This document shows, in pieces, positions 28,611 through 38,297 of a stretch of 64,000 nt of DNA. The stretch comes from Ogataea parapolymorpha DL-1 (lineage: Eukaryota; Ascomycota; Pichiomycetes; Pichiales; Pichiaceae), in the NCBI RefSeq assembly GCF_000187245.1, contig NC_027864.1, positions 186,001-250,000 on the forward strand. The letters are read 5' to 3'. The position numbers and the translations under genes were made by a program. The notes under the pieces were generated by a model. The model saw only the letters and a program-made list of their open reading frames with translations, had not been told where the DNA came from and did not search any database. Within the stretch, counting starts at the first letter, position 1. Each line of letters opens with the position of its first letter.

Positions 28611-29369
28611 TTATTCTGAGTCGGGCCGCTCGTCGGGCGACTTGGCGTGATGGTGCGAGTACTCGGGGCTCTGGATAATGGAGTCGATGACGTAATACTG
28701 GAAACTGTTCATGATGAGCGGGAATATGAGGACCACAAACGCGACCTGGAGATTTGGCACAGCGTCCGACCAGGAGAGCAGCCAGTAGGCAAAGTGGACC
28801 AGAAACGGGCACACAACAAGCAGAATGTAAATTATGAGTTTCATGGACACGAGTCCGATGAAATAGAGTGCTAGTTGCTTGAAATAATACGAGTATCGTG
28901 GTGGATTGCCGTATTGCCCAGACTCGATTCCCTCGATTCCTGCGTTTCTGGCGAGAGTATAAATAACATGTAGCAGGCCCCAGAGTATAGGGATGCCGAT
29001 GGTTGTGTCGAAAAGGATGTTCAGGAAGTAGTAGTCGCAAGGATTATCAAAGTCCGGTCCTGGAGGTGGCGGTGCGTTTGGCGGGCCTGGATGTGCTGGG
29101 CTAGCAAAATAGTACGGCGACGTTTGATTTGGTAGAGATGGAACCCATTTGTCTGAGTGGCCGCCGAGGATGCTCATAAAAACGTTCAGCATGTGGATAC
29201 CAAAGGCCCCGATCACCTGCTTGGACACGTCGAAAAACCATATTTTCCAGGGTCTGCGATTTGGGTACTCACGGTAGCGCTTCCACACAAGCGACGAGAG
29301 AGCGAGCACACCCAAAAATGCCTGGATTACCAGTGCAAACGGGCCGAGAAGCTCGCATTTATCCGACAT
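28611..29369 (-). CDS. STIMATE-family vacuolar/ER membrane protein (YPL162C-like)
   Basis: The 252-residue protein has about five membrane segments, a Pro-rich loop (near 90-105), and family blocks such as GPFALVIQAFLG, RRPWKIWFFDVSKQ, DYYFLNILFDTTIGIPILW and the motif QYGNPP. The STIMATE/TMEM110 family in animals modulates store-operated calcium entry; the S. cerevisiae member YPL162C is an uncharacterised vacuolar membrane protein. Start chosen at MSDKCELLG (29369), three codons inside the longest frame. It sits 94 bases upstream of PHO8, on the same strand. Confidence 0.82.
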   Translation of the reverse strand: MSDKCELLGPFALVIQAFLGVLALSSLVWKRYREYPNRRPWKIWFFDVSKQVIGAFGIHMLNVFMSILGGHSDKWVPSLPNQTSPYYFASPAHPGPPNAPPPPGPDFDNPCDYYFLNILFDTTIGIPILWGLLHVIYTLARNAGIEGIESGQYGNPPRYSYYFKQLALYFIGLVSMKLIIYILLVVCPFLVHFAYWLLSWSDAVPNLQVAFVVLIFPLIMNSFQYYVIDSIIQSPEYSHHHAKSPDERPDSE

Positions 29370-29645
29370 GACAAGCAATAAATGGCTGAATTATTTTTGC
29401 ACAGCCGGAAAGAGGGTGTCAGGTAGGTGTCAGAGAGTGAAAGGGTGTTGTTAAACGTCTTTGGGGAGAATCAACATCAACCGTTGCAGGGCCGTCACCG
29501 CAAAATTTGAGGAAATACGTAAAAAGCAGGCCTGGTGAATATACAAAATTGTGGATCCGTACGGCTCTACAAATCGCCCCTTTCAGCTTGTGATATTATT
29601 TAGCGAATATATTTAATTCAAATTATTTTTCGTCAATTACTAATT

Positions 29646-29848
29646 ATGTCGGAACAAGCCAAACAAAGTAAGTACACAGCTCTCCAAACTAACAAATAGA
29701 CAAGCCTAAGCCCTGCTGTGTGTGCTTGGATGAGAAGCAACAGAGAGACCAGTGTCTGCTGACTAACGGCTCGGAGTCTGAAAAGTGCAAAGACATCATC
29801 GAGGCATACAAAAAATGCATGAGAGGCTACGGATTCGAGACCAACTAA
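29646..29848 (+). CDS. COX17: Copper metallochaperone Cox17, spliced
   Basis: Coding sequence is 29646-29667 joined to 29700-29848, only 56 residues. The protein reads MSEQAKQNKPKPCCVCLDE, then a CX9C-type pair (C-LLTNGSESEK-C and C-x9-C), the exact Cox17 layout with the copper-binding CC-x-C. It carries copper to Sco1 and Cox11 in the mitochondrial intermembrane space for cytochrome oxidase assembly. The gene is too short and too split for a simple frame scan: without splicing it ends in TAG at the intron acceptor. Confidence 0.96.
29668..29699 (+). other. COX17 intron, 32 nt
   Basis: Donor GTAAGT, branch ACTAAC, acceptor AAATAG; 7 nt from the branch adenosine to the end. It splits the asparagine codon before KPKPCC. 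Confidence 0.95.
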
Positions 29849-29931
29849 ACTGCCAGTGAAGACAGCCACATGTACATAGATAGAAACTCCTGGTTGCTGT
29901 TAAATTAAACTATTTTCAATAGACTGACTGT

Positions 29932-32673
29932 TTACTCGACGTAGTTGGCCACGAGCTCGCTGAGCTCTGCATCACTCGATCTCACCTGACTTTTCATCAT
30001 CATGCCCTTGGAGCTGCTGGCCAGACGCACAATAGCGGCGATCTTGTCGCCGCCGATACTCTTACCATAGAGTTTGAGCGTGTGACTAGAGCTCGAGGCC
30101 ACCACGTCTGTTGACTCAACAGGCATCATGGACATCGTTTTGATCAGCTTCAAAACAACGTCCTGGAGATCCATGGTAGCGGCGTCTCCAAGGTTGAACA
30201 CGGCCACACTCTCGTTTTGGAGCTCGTCCCAAGCGTGAGTGAAGTTGCCAGTGAACGCTGGAACCACATAGTCGCCTGGCACAATGCTGAGATCCTCGAC
30301 CTGGTACTCGTCTGGGAAGCCTTCCTCACCCTCTGCCGGCTCGCCAGTCGACGGGTCGACGTCCTTGGTGGTGTAGGATAAGGTGTTGCCAAACACCGCA
30401 GGAACTATGCCCTCTGGTCTGCTGAAAGAGACATAGATGGACCCGCTCGAGCCGGCCTTGAGAACATCAAGAGGCATGAGGAACTCTTCCGTGTAGTCTT
30501 CATTATCAGGCTGGGCCACAATCGACACATCTTCCAGCTGGATCTCGGTCAGCGTGTTCTGCACGTTGTACTGAATAACCACATATTTCTCAAAAATGTG
30601 TTTGACGGCAGTGACCACAAACTCGGTCTCCTTCTCAGTGAGTTCCACAACTGCCGATGAGTGCAACAGACGTCCGTAGGCAGCAATCTCTGGGATGGCA
30701 CCGAGCTCTTGCGCGTACTGTTGTTGCAACAGAGCAAGCTTGGTCGAATCCGGCACTTTTTCTTCCTCGGGCGAGGATTCATGAGTTTGTGCGGTTGGCT
30801 CGTCGTAAATCGTGGTCTTCTCCTTGAACTCTGCAGCCTTGGCCTCCTCCTCTGTCATTGTAGGGATAGCCTTGATGTCGAACGGATGGACAAAGTGTTC
30901 CTTGTCTGGGTTGTTAACATAGAGAGCGAGCTGCTGCTCAAGAACTGGAAGAGAATACTTGAACGTAGGTGCGATGAAGTCCTTGGCCTGCTCGATATCC
31001 TTGGTGGAAAGCAGCTTTAGGGACAGTGCAGCTCTGTCTCTGACCTCGTCGTCAACGTCCTGCAGACATCTTTCGAGCAGGATCTTGATACTCTTTGTAA
31101 TGGAATCGTTGCCGATGAGAGCAAATTTGGACAACGCAATAACGGCAGACGAGCGAACAATCGAGTTCTCCAGAACAACACGGTTGTAAATATGTCTGAT
31201 ATACAGAGTCGGGTTTGATGTCTTTGGCCCCTCCTCTCCCAAAAGATGCAAAACTCTAACTGCCAGTTCCGTGTACTCGCAGTCCTCGATGAACTCGCAA
31301 AGCATTTCCAAGGCCAGCTCTCTAGATTGCGGGATGAACTTGATGATGTCGAAAATCGCCTCTATGATGGCGTTCTTGAAGTTGAATCCTCCCTCGTCTC
31401 TCAGCACGTCGTTCAAGAAGTTCAGCATAGATTTGTGTTTGTCTGGGAACTTGAGCGACAGTGTCTTGATGGCGTCGATTACAATGATCTTGAACTCGTC
31501 CGAGATGTCGTCCATGAACCCGCTGATCGTCTTGACCAGTCTGTCGACGTTCTCCGAGTTGCCGGTCTTGAGCAGCGTCGTGATCGCGTAGGTCGACACG
31601 GATCTGTTCGAGTCGTTGATCAGAGACTCCAGCTCGAGGTTGCACACCATGATTTTCTCTGGGCTCTTCATGGCGATCTTGTTGAGAATTCTCACGGCCG
31701 CAAACCGCGTCACCGTCCTTGGAACCGACAACAGCGTCTGCAAAGTGTTGATGGCTTGCATCTGCTGTTCTGGCAGGAATTTAGGCAGCGACAGAATCGT
31801 CTTTGCAGCCTCCAACTCGACCATGTCGCTCTTGTGCTTGAGCCAGCCAGGGAAGAATGGCCACAGCGTCTGCGTGAGATTGGAGTCCTCTTCGATCAAC
31901 TTGCCAACGTACCTTATCAGCTGCACCGTGGCCAGCGAGCTTTTCAAAGGCTGCTGTGTGTTGAACTGCTGAATCATTTTCATCAGCGCCATTTTGTCGT
32001 GGTCTCTCAAATGGTACAGTAAACCCAACGCGTGGTACTGGTAGGTATACGTTGCTGTGAGAAGCTTGTTGGCACCGTAGTGCTCGTGCATGTTGTACTG
32101 GGTTTGTGGAAACACCTTATTCGAAGAGATGGCCTCCTGTGTCTCGTTAGTCCATCTTCTCACAACGTCTTTGGCCACAGGTAACAAGTGGTACGACGAA
32201 ACCAAAGCGGCGGACGAAACGTTGGGATTTTTGTCCACAACACAGTTTTTCATCGCCCTCTCGGCAGCATGGATGGTGCTGCCATCCAAAACCCGGGCCA
32301 GCGTTCTCACAGCGTTCGGCTTGTACAGAATATCGCCGCCTTGGATATCCTTCATGATCGAAGCGGTCGCCATCAAAATGTCGTCCGACAAAGAGCACAA
32401 TTCCTTGATGGCCAAATAGACCAGCTGTCTCAGTGAGCTGTCGTTGTGATGGAACAGCTTGGACGTGGAAAAGAACAGGTTAGTGGCCTCTGTTTTGGGG
32501 AAAGTCTCGCCCGCATACAAAAGTCTCAACAGCCGAGACAACAACAGCCTGCACCGCTTGGCGTGGATTGGACTGGCATTGAACGCCTGCAAACACTCCT
32601 GGTACACGGTCATTTTGTCCGGCAGCGTGCCGGAGTCAATGTCCTCGAACTTTTTATAAGTGTGAGTGGACAT
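29932..32673 (-). CDS. SEC21: Coatomer gamma subunit (gamma-COP)
   Basis: The 913-residue protein (start MSTHTYKKFEDID at 32673) is gamma-COP: an N-terminal adaptin-like alpha solenoid (about 1-560), an acidic linker with TAQTHESSPEEE, and a C-terminal appendage domain beginning near residue 650. As part of the COPI coat it mediates Golgi-to-ER retrograde transport and binds Arf1. S. cerevisiae Sec21 is 935 residues. An in-frame leader of 12 codons upstream is unlikely to be used. The spacing to CAF40 upstream on the same strand is only 66 bases. Confidence 0.96.
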   Translation of the reverse strand: MSTHTYKKFEDIDSGTLPDKMTVYQECLQAFNASPIHAKRCRLLLSRLLRLLYAGETFPKTEATNLFFSTSKLFHHNDSSLRQLVYLAIKELCSLSDDILMATASIMKDIQGGDILYKPNAVRTLARVLDGSTIHAAERAMKNCVVDKNPNVSSAALVSSYHLLPVAKDVVRRWTNETQEAISSNKVFPQTQYNMHEHYGANKLLTATYTYQYHALGLLYHLRDHDKMALMKMIQQFNTQQPLKSSLATVQLIRYVGKLIEEDSNLTQTLWPFFPGWLKHKSDMVELEAAKTILSLPKFLPEQQMQAINTLQTLLSVPRTVTRFAAVRILNKIAMKSPEKIMVCNLELESLINDSNRSVSTYAITTLLKTGNSENVDRLVKTISGFMDDISDEFKIIVIDAIKTLSLKFPDKHKSMLNFLNDVLRDEGGFNFKNAIIEAIFDIIKFIPQSRELALEMLCEFIEDCEYTELAVRVLHLLGEEGPKTSNPTLYIRHIYNRVVLENSIVRSSAVIALSKFALIGNDSITKSIKILLERCLQDVDDEVRDRAALSLKLLSTKDIEQAKDFIAPTFKYSLPVLEQQLALYVNNPDKEHFVHPFDIKAIPTMTEEEAKAAEFKEKTTIYDEPTAQTHESSPEEEKVPDSTKLALLQQQYAQELGAIPEIAAYGRLLHSSAVVELTEKETEFVVTAVKHIFEKYVVIQYNVQNTLTEIQLEDVSIVAQPDNEDYTEEFLMPLDVLKAGSSGSIYVSFSRPEGIVPAVFGNTLSYTTKDVDPSTGEPAEGEEGFPDEYQVEDLSIVPGDYVVPAFTGNFTHAWDELQNESVAVFNLGDAATMDLQDVVLKLIKTMSMMPVESTDVVASSSSHTLKLYGKSIGGDKIAAIVRLASSSKGMMMKSQVRSSDAELSELVANYVE

Positions 32674-32739
32674 GGCAAAACAAATACGTGGAAACAAAAA
32701 AGAATACAAAAAAAAATATGGTAAGCAGAAAAATAGTGT

Positions 32740-33600
32740 TTATTGGATCATCATAAGAAGCTGTGAGAGACACGTTTTAGTAGCCGGGTCGTCACGCAAG
32801 AGCGACGCAAAAACGTCGGTTTTCAGAGCCTCGGGAAGTCGCTCCCTGAGTGCAATCCGCGCCTCTGGATTGTCTGCCAGACGAGAGTAGCACCGGATCA
32901 CGTGCTTAAGTAAGCGAGCAGTAGGGTTGGCCACGAGCTGGTCGATCATGAGCCGTAGCACGTTCGAAACGGCCTCGAACCGGTCGAAGGTCTGGCACGT
33001 GTACGCGAGACCAGCGTCGTCCATGAGGATCTTCTGGACTATGAAGATGGCGACTGTCTTGGAGAGCTCCGAGGAGGACTCCATGATTTTGAGACACAGT
33101 GGGATGATCTCGGTGGTGAGCAGGAACTGGATCACCTCGCTGGTGTCATTTTTAACGAGTGCGCCGATCACGCCGAGCGATGTCAGCCGTAGGTACTCGA
33201 ACGGCCGCTGTTTCGAGTTGGTGTTGAGAAACGGGTATAGAAATAGTGGAATCTGAGCGTTCAAGAACGGTGTACGGGTGTCGGGGTGGGAGGCGACGCA
33301 TTGCAACAGCGCAAGCGCGTTGCACACGCGGTTCGAGGCCGGCGTGTTGAGATTGGGCGGCGAGAGCAGCGGGTATACGGCGACAATCTCTTCAAGCAGG
33401 CTGGTCATGACGCCGAACGAGTTCCACAACACCAAGGCCAGGTCGTCGTACAATTCCCGTTTCTTGCCCAATTCCAGCAGGGCCTGTTCCTTGTTGGGCC
33501 CGTATACAAGCTCCACGATCCACGTGTACACTTTCTCGTCTGTGAGCGCCTTTATGGTCTTTGGCTGGTATGTATTTTGCTGATCGTCCGAGGGAAACAT
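32740..33600 (-). CDS. CAF40: CCR4-NOT complex subunit Caf40 (CNOT9/RCD1)
   Basis: The 286-residue protein is nearly all armadillo-like repeat, with conserved blocks [60 protein letters not shown] and [17 protein letters not shown]. Caf40 is a peptide-binding module of the CCR4-NOT deadenylase. The S. cerevisiae protein is longer because of a Gln-rich N-terminal tail that is missing here, as in most species. Confidence 0.97.
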   Translation of the reverse strand: MFPSDDQQNTYQPKTIKALTDEKVYTWIVELVYGPNKEQALLELGKKRELYDDLALVLWNSFGVMTSLLEEIVAVYPLLSPPNLNTPASNRVCNALALLQCVASHPDTRTPFLNAQIPLFLYPFLNTNSKQRPFEYLRLTSLGVIGALVKNDTSEVIQFLLTTEIIPLCLKIMESSSELSKTVAIFIVQKILMDDAGLAYTCQTFDRFEAVSNVLRLMIDQLVANPTARLLKHVIRCYSRLADNPEARIALRERLPEALKTDVFASLLRDDPATKTCLSQLLMMIQ

Positions 33601-33677
33601 AAATAAAAAATTTCGCCAATGTCTTGAATAAATTAATATTATGTGCGGGACTATATAAGGATACGCTCTCTCCTTTT

Positions 33678-34421
33678 TTAATTTGGCAGCTCGTAGTTAT
33701 ATTTTCTGCGGATCTCGTCAACATACTTCCACCGCTGCCCCTTTGGGCCCCTCACCATGACATCCATCCGAGCCCTGTCGGCCGTGTTTGTCTTGTCCCC
33801 CAGCCAGATATCAGCCACAGGCACAAAGTCGAACTTGGCGTAGATGGGGAGATTTTTTAGCGAACTGCTCTCCAAATACGTTGTGGCGTTGGCCGGGTCG
33901 ATGTGGTTGGTGAACACATAGTCCATGACGGCGCGAACATTACCCTTCCCACGGGCGCGCGGGGTAGAGCCCAGATACACAAGGGTCCATGTGTTCGCTC
34001 CGTCCGGGTCCACAGCCATGATGTCCGCATAATTATCGTGTAGCACCTTGAACAGGGTGCCAAACACTCGACGACGGCCCTCTGCGCCCGTCAGCCAGGC
34101 CAGTCTGGCAAATCCAGACCGCACAAGCGTCAGATAGTCGTCGACGGCGGATTCAGGGTGCGCGAAAACGGCGACCGTCTCAAATGTATTGTGATTCTCG
34201 TGGTCTTCACCCTTCACCCCGACAACCAGACCCTTCAGAATATGCGAATGCACATACGCTTCGTACATGAGCAGGTCGCACTTCTCCCTGAGCTCGGGAT
34301 CGTGTTCCAGGTGGCGCGAAACGTACCGTGCCACATCGTCATTATCGAAGGACTCGTATAGCGTACGCGCCGCTTTCTTGGAGTCGGCAAAGCTCAGAAA
34401 TTCGACCTTGGGAGTCTTCAT
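33678..34421 (-). CDS. GNAT-family N-acetyltransferase, fungal type
   Basis: The 247-residue protein has a GNAT fold signature: an acetyl-CoA loop [21 protein letters not shown] (near 152-172) after a beta strand NTWTLVYL, then the terminal beta strands around [18 protein letters not shown]. Substrate is unknown. Fungal genomes carry families of such stand-alone acetyltransferases acting on small molecules or proteins. It lies between CDC20 and CAF40 on the same strand. The start is the only nearby ATG. Confidence 0.8.
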   Translation of the reverse strand: MKTPKVEFLSFADSKKAARTLYESFDNDDVARYVSRHLEHDPELREKCDLLMYEAYVHSHILKGLVVGVKGEDHENHNTFETVAVFAHPESAVDDYLTLVRSGFARLAWLTGAEGRRRVFGTLFKVLHDNYADIMAVDPDGANTWTLVYLGSTPRARGKGNVRAVMDYVFTNHIDPANATTYLESSSLKNLPIYAKFDFVPVADIWLGDKTNTADRARMDVMVRGPKGQRWKYVDEIRRKYNYELPN

Positions 34422-34520
34422 GTGGTCAAAATAGTTGCAAAAAAAACGTTATCAAATGTTTCTGATCCTACCACTTTCCGAAAACGGAAGGTCTACTCTG
34501 AGAAAATTAAGTCTATGGTA

Positions 34521-36008
34521 TTACCTGATGGTGGTCACTGCAATGTCCTTGCCCGTGTTGGCAACCTCAGTCTGCAAGTCGAAAAGCTTCCAGAACTTGA
34601 GGTTCTCGTCGGCTGCCACAGTCGCCAACGTAGTGCCGTCCGGCGAAAGGCTGCTATGCAAAACTCTGGAATCGTGCGCACCAGCCACAACCCCCGTTCT
34701 CAGGAGCGAAGGGTAGCTGTAGATACTAATGTCATTGTTGGGGAATCCGTGCGTGGCCGCGATCTCTGTGCCAATGCCGTTGGAGTACCCCCATCGCAGC
34801 GAAGAAACCTGCGAATTAGTCTCGATCGTGTTAACTCGAGCCCCCGTCGTGGTGTTCCAGAAATGGATCCGCCGACACGTGGACCCCCCGCCGGTGGCCA
34901 GAAGACTCGTCTGGGTTGGGCTCCACGCCAGCGCCTTGACGGCAGCCGTGTGGCTGGTTTTGGTGAACTGCGGGACGCTAGAGCGCGCGTCCCAGATATT
35001 CACCACGTTGTCGTTGCCTCCAGAAACAAATTGCATCCCGTCTCTGCGCCACTCGATCCCGCACACCTCGGCGGTGTGATTATTTAGCTGTGAAACTATG
35101 TGCTGCGATAAACGCACATCGTGGTGGAAAATCTGACCCGTACGGGACCCTGACGTGAGCACGTGCTCGTTCCACGCGTGCGCAGCCACGCGCGACTGAT
35201 GGCCGGCCATGACACGCAGCCGCGACCCGGCCTCCGGGTCCCAAATCTCGACAGAGCCCGAGTCGAGGCCGATCGAAAGATACCCACCCGTCTCGGACCA
35301 GCGCACGGAGGTGACAATGCTGTCGCACTCTGCAGCCAGATCGACGTCGCCCGTCGTGGCATTCCAGTAGTAGACGCAGTTCTCCAGCGCGATCGCCAGG
35401 ATGTTGTCACGTGACCACGACAGCAAGTTGAGGTAGAAATCGTCGACGAAGCCGGGGGCATCGAGCACTTTTTCCGGGCAGTTGGGCACTTTCTTGATCC
35501 GCGCTTGCGCCGCCGCGGTCGAGATCGAGGTTTTGGTTTTAAACTGCCCGCTTTTAAGCTTGGACGCCTTTTTGCTTGCTGGCGGCAGCGGCTGAAATTG
35601 CAGGATCCGCTCGCCGACCGCCAGGCCGCACGCCTCTGCCACTGTATCCTGGTAAATCTGGGTCGTCTGCGACTCGATGTGCTCGTACGGCAGCCGACAT
35701 TGCGAAGGAAGCGCCTCTTCCAAAGATAGTTTGCCAGACGTTGTCTGGCGCGAGGGGATGAATCTATCTAGCAATTCTGCTGTGTTGGTCCTGCGGAGCT
35801 TCTTTGGGGATCCGGAATTGTCCTGGCTCGGGAACTTCAAGCTCATGTCTGAGCGAGCATGGTTCGACATGGACCAGTCCGACAAGACGACATTAAAGTT
35901 AGGCGAGATGATCTTCTTGCCCTCGTAGATAGAGTTGCGGTTCTGCGAGAACAGATTAGGGCTGGCGTTGCTGAACACTGTTCGGTGACCAGGGGTAGAA
36001 GGGGCCAT
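34521..36008 (-). CDS. CDC20: APC/C activator Cdc20
   Basis: The 495-residue protein has the C-box DRFIPSR at 81-87, seven WD40 repeats (about 180-480) and a C-terminal Ile-Arg tail, all needed to bind and activate the anaphase-promoting complex. KVLDAPGFVDDFYLNLLSWS is of the Cdc20 rather than Cdh1 type, and HTAAVKALAWSPTQTSLLATGGG and LSPDGTTLATVAADENLKFW agree. It targets securin and mitotic cyclins for ubiquitination. The intergenic region upstream is shared with the divergent stress gene. Confidence 0.95.
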   Translation of the reverse strand: MAPSTPGHRTVFSNASPNLFSQNRNSIYEGKKIISPNFNVVLSDWSMSNHARSDMSLKFPSQDNSGSPKKLRRTNTAELLDRFIPSRQTTSGKLSLEEALPSQCRLPYEHIESQTTQIYQDTVAEACGLAVGERILQFQPLPPASKKASKLKSGQFKTKTSISTAAAQARIKKVPNCPEKVLDAPGFVDDFYLNLLSWSRDNILAIALENCVYYWNATTGDVDLAAECDSIVTSVRWSETGGYLSIGLDSGSVEIWDPEAGSRLRVMAGHQSRVAAHAWNEHVLTSGSRTGQIFHHDVRLSQHIVSQLNNHTAEVCGIEWRRDGMQFVSGGNDNVVNIWDARSSVPQFTKTSHTAAVKALAWSPTQTSLLATGGGSTCRRIHFWNTTTGARVNTIETNSQVSSLRWGYSNGIGTEIAATHGFPNNDISIYSYPSLLRTGVVAGAHDSRVLHSSLSPDGTTLATVAADENLKFWKLFDLQTEVANTGKDIAVTTIR

Positions 36009-36631
36009 AGGAAGAGATGGTGAAGAAATAAAGGGAGAGTTTTTTTGTTGATGTGTTGCCCGATTGGGGAGTGTAATGGGTGTAGGGTGGATAGGGCTGT
36101 GCTGAAACGTGAACTAAATAGCTTGCTTACCTAATTGGAATATAAGCGGCAGGTCACGCGCTTTGGTGCCACGTGATCGGGCAGATCGGTCGGATCGTCC
36201 CCAGCTTCCCGATGCGTTGTCATTTTCCCAGAGCGCAAGCGGGCGGGGTTGTCATAGGACGGCGAGAATTTACCAGCCAATGGCCTGGGATGGCACGTCT
36301 TGCCCCCTCTGAAGCCTCAGAGACTCATCTCTCGCCTTGCCATGCTCGTGTATGGCGCCATTGACCAGCCAACCTAGAGGCCCAGGCCGGCGTTCCATGC
36401 ATGGAATATGTGCCGAGCCACATGTTAGATGACAGAAGCAAGCAGATGAAATTGAGGCGTCACAGACAAAAATTGTTCGGTTGTAAGACGCTTCGTGAGA
36501 TTGTTTATGTGCGTTCTTATGCATATTTAGTTATTGTTCCACCAAGGGGCAAATTTCAAGAACACCGTGGACCGAGTTTCAGGTGGCAGTATAAATAGAT
36601 CACCCCTCTGCCATTGAGAGCACCAGCAATC
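36009..36631. promoter_or_regulatory. CDC20 / DDR48-like intergenic promoter
   Basis: 623 bases without a gene. For the repeat-protein gene I see CCCCT (36304-36308) and AGGGG (36545-36549), both stress-response-element cores; TTCAAGAA (36555-36562), a minimal heat-shock element; and TATAAATA (36590-36597), 35 bases before the ATG. A perfect 14-base palindrome, TTCCATGCATGGAA, lies at 36393-36406. Confidence 0.6.
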
Positions 36632-37363
36632 ATGGGATTATTCGATCAAGTCAAGGACAAATTGGGCGACGAGAACTTCAGAAACGAGGTCAAGGAGAAG
36701 GCCACCAGCGCCTACAACAACTACAAAAACAAGGGAAGCAACGACTCGAGCGATTCTTATGGATCGGGAAGAGACGACAGCTACGGGTCTTCTGGAAAGG
36801 ACAATGATAACTACAAATCTGGAAGAGACAACGACAACTCGTCGAACTCGTACGGATCTGGCTCCAACTCGTACGGCTCGTCCAACAACGATTCGTACGG
36901 ATCTGGCAGAAATAACTCTGACTCGTACGGATCTGGCAGAGATAACTCGGACTCGTACGGATCCGGCAAAGATAACTCCAATTCCTATGGATCCGGCAGA
37001 GACAACTCTGATTCCTATGGCTCTGGAAGAGACAATTCCAGCTCCTTTGGCAGAGATAACTCCGATTCCTATGGCTCTAACAGAAATGACTCCGACTCCT
37101 ACTCTGGAAGAAATAACGCCGACTCATATGGATCTTCTGACAGAAAGTCTGACTCTTACGGCTCCGGCAATTCAAACTCCTTTGGAGCTGGTAGAGGCTC
37201 TGACTCCTTCGGATCTGACAGAAACGACTCCTATGGTTCCGGCAGAGACAATTCCGACTCGTACGGATCCAACTCGTACGGATCTAACAACGACTATAGT
37301 GGCAGAGGCTCCGACTCGTACGGCTCTGGCAGAGACTCTTATGGTTCTAGAAACGACTACTAA
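36632..37363 (+). CDS. DDR48-like Ser/Asn/Gly/Tyr repeat stress protein
   Basis: The 243-residue protein begins MGLFDQVKDKLGDENFRNEV, a short charged helix, followed from about residue 38 by imperfect repeats built on DNSDSYGSGR. This is the composition of yeast Ddr48 and related hydrophilic stress proteins, which are disordered and induced by heat, DNA damage or osmotic shock. The stress-type promoter (AGGGG, heat-shock element, strong TATA) supports that role. The repeat arrangement keeps a second reading frame open for over 200 codons. The ATG at 36632 is chosen over an upstream non-ATG start. Confidence 0.75.
   Translation: MGLFDQVKDKLGDENFRNEVKEKATSAYNNYKNKGSNDSSDSYGSGRDDSYGSSGKDNDNYKSGRDNDNSSNSYGSGSNSYGSSNNDSYGSGRNNSDSYGSGRDNSDSYGSGKDNSNSYGSGRDNSDSYGSGRDNSSSFGRDNSDSYGSNRNDSDSYSGRNNADSYGSSDRKSDSYGSGNSNSFGAGRGSDSFGSDRNDSYGSGRDNSDSYGSNSYGSNNDYSGRGSDSYGSGRDSYGSRNDY
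36755..37350 (+). repeat. Coding minisatellite-like SYGSGRDNSD repeats
   Basis: Imperfect direct repeats of about 30-36 bases encode variations of D-N-S-D-S-Y-G-S-G-R. Copies between 36890 and 37030 are the most regular. Such arrays expand and contract by slippage. Confidence 0.8.
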
Positions 37364-37402
37364 ATAACTAAAAATATTTTATTTGTTCGATATCTTTTTT
37401 AA

Positions 37403-37717
37403 ATGCTTCGAATGGCGGGGCCGATAGAAACAGCCATCAAACGCAAGCTTACGAGCGAATTTTCACCAAAGCACCTTGCTATCGCCAACGACTCGCACAA
37501 ACACGCACACCATGCGGGTATTCGCGGCGCTACCAACACCACTGAGTCGCATTTCCGCATAACCATCGTGAGCGACAAGTTTGCCGGAGTGCCGCTGCCG
37601 GCGCGCCACCGGCTGGTGTACAAAGCGCTGGACCACGAGCTACAGAATGAGGGCGTCCACGCACTGCAGCTGAAGACCAAAACTGAGCCAGAATGGGAGC
37701 GAGAACAAAACAAATGA
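37403..37717 (+). CDS. BOL1: Mitochondrial BolA-like protein
   Basis: The 104-residue protein is a BolA fold: GPIETAIKRKLTSEF, then NDSHKHAHHAG, ESHFRITIVSDKFAG, LPARHRLVYKALDHEL and HALQLKTKT. Bol1 acts with glutaredoxin 5 in assembly of mitochondrial 4Fe-4S clusters. Two starts are possible, MLRMAG or the internal methionine at codon 4. It converges on GCV3 with 15 bases between stops. Its upstream region is only 39 bases long, so its promoter must overlap the end of the preceding gene. Confidence 0.93.
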   Translation: MLRMAGPIETAIKRKLTSEFSPKHLAIANDSHKHAHHAGIRGATNTTESHFRITIVSDKFAGVPLPARHRLVYKALDHELQNEGVHALQLKTKTEPEWEREQNK

Positions 37718-37732
37718 ATTAATATATATAAC

Positions 37733-38221
37733 CTACTCCTCTTGCAATAACTTGATGTAGTCCTCCTCCGAAAGCAGGTCGCCGTCCAGCTCGCTGACCC
37801 TCATCTTAACAATCCACCCGTCTCCCATCGGGTCCTTGTTGACGAGCTCCGGGCTCTCCTCGAGCGCAGTGTTCACCTCCACAATCTCGCCATCCACGGG
37901 AGAGTACACTTCAGAGGCAGACTTGACACTTTCCACCGAGCCGATAACGTCGCCTTTGGAAACGGTTTCCCCCACGGAATCGTGTGGGAGTTCGATGTAT
38001 GTGGTATCCCCCAATGCGTCGGAGGCGTACTTGGTGATACCCACAAACGTGGTGCCGTCTGGATGGTGCGATAACCACTCGTGCTGATCGGTGAATTTAA
38101 GCACCACGGGGCCCGCAGAGTGGGTGAAAACGACCGATTTAGGGTTCAGCACGTTCGATTGGTTTCTCAGAAACAATCTTGGCGTAGATCTGACCAGCTG
38201 GCGAGACAGTGTAGAGATCAT
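37733..38221 (-). CDS. GCV3: Glycine cleavage system H protein
   Basis: The 162-residue protein has a mitochondrial targeting sequence (Arg/Ser-rich, about 1-35) and the H-protein fold KFTDQHEWL to the C-terminus. The lipoylated lysine is Lys100 in SVESVKSASE. It shuttles the aminomethyl group between P, T and L proteins, and in yeast also serves as lipoyl donor for other enzymes. Length matches S. cerevisiae Gcv3 (170). Confidence 0.97.
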   Translation of the reverse strand: MISTLSRQLVRSTPRLFLRNQSNVLNPKSVVFTHSAGPVVLKFTDQHEWLSHHPDGTTFVGITKYASDALGDTTYIELPHDSVGETVSKGDVIGSVESVKSASEVYSPVDGEIVEVNTALEESPELVNKDPMGDGWIVKMRVSELDGDLLSEEDYIKLLQEE

Positions 38222-38297
38222 AGTTGGGGGAAGTAATGAGATTATCTAAAATATATTATATATGTTGCGCGAAAATTGTGTGTCCGGAGTCACCAAG

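Noticed and set aside
31246..32022. 258-codon frame antisense to SEC21
   Set aside because: Sense strand is clearly gamma-COP; the antisense product lacks conserved features.
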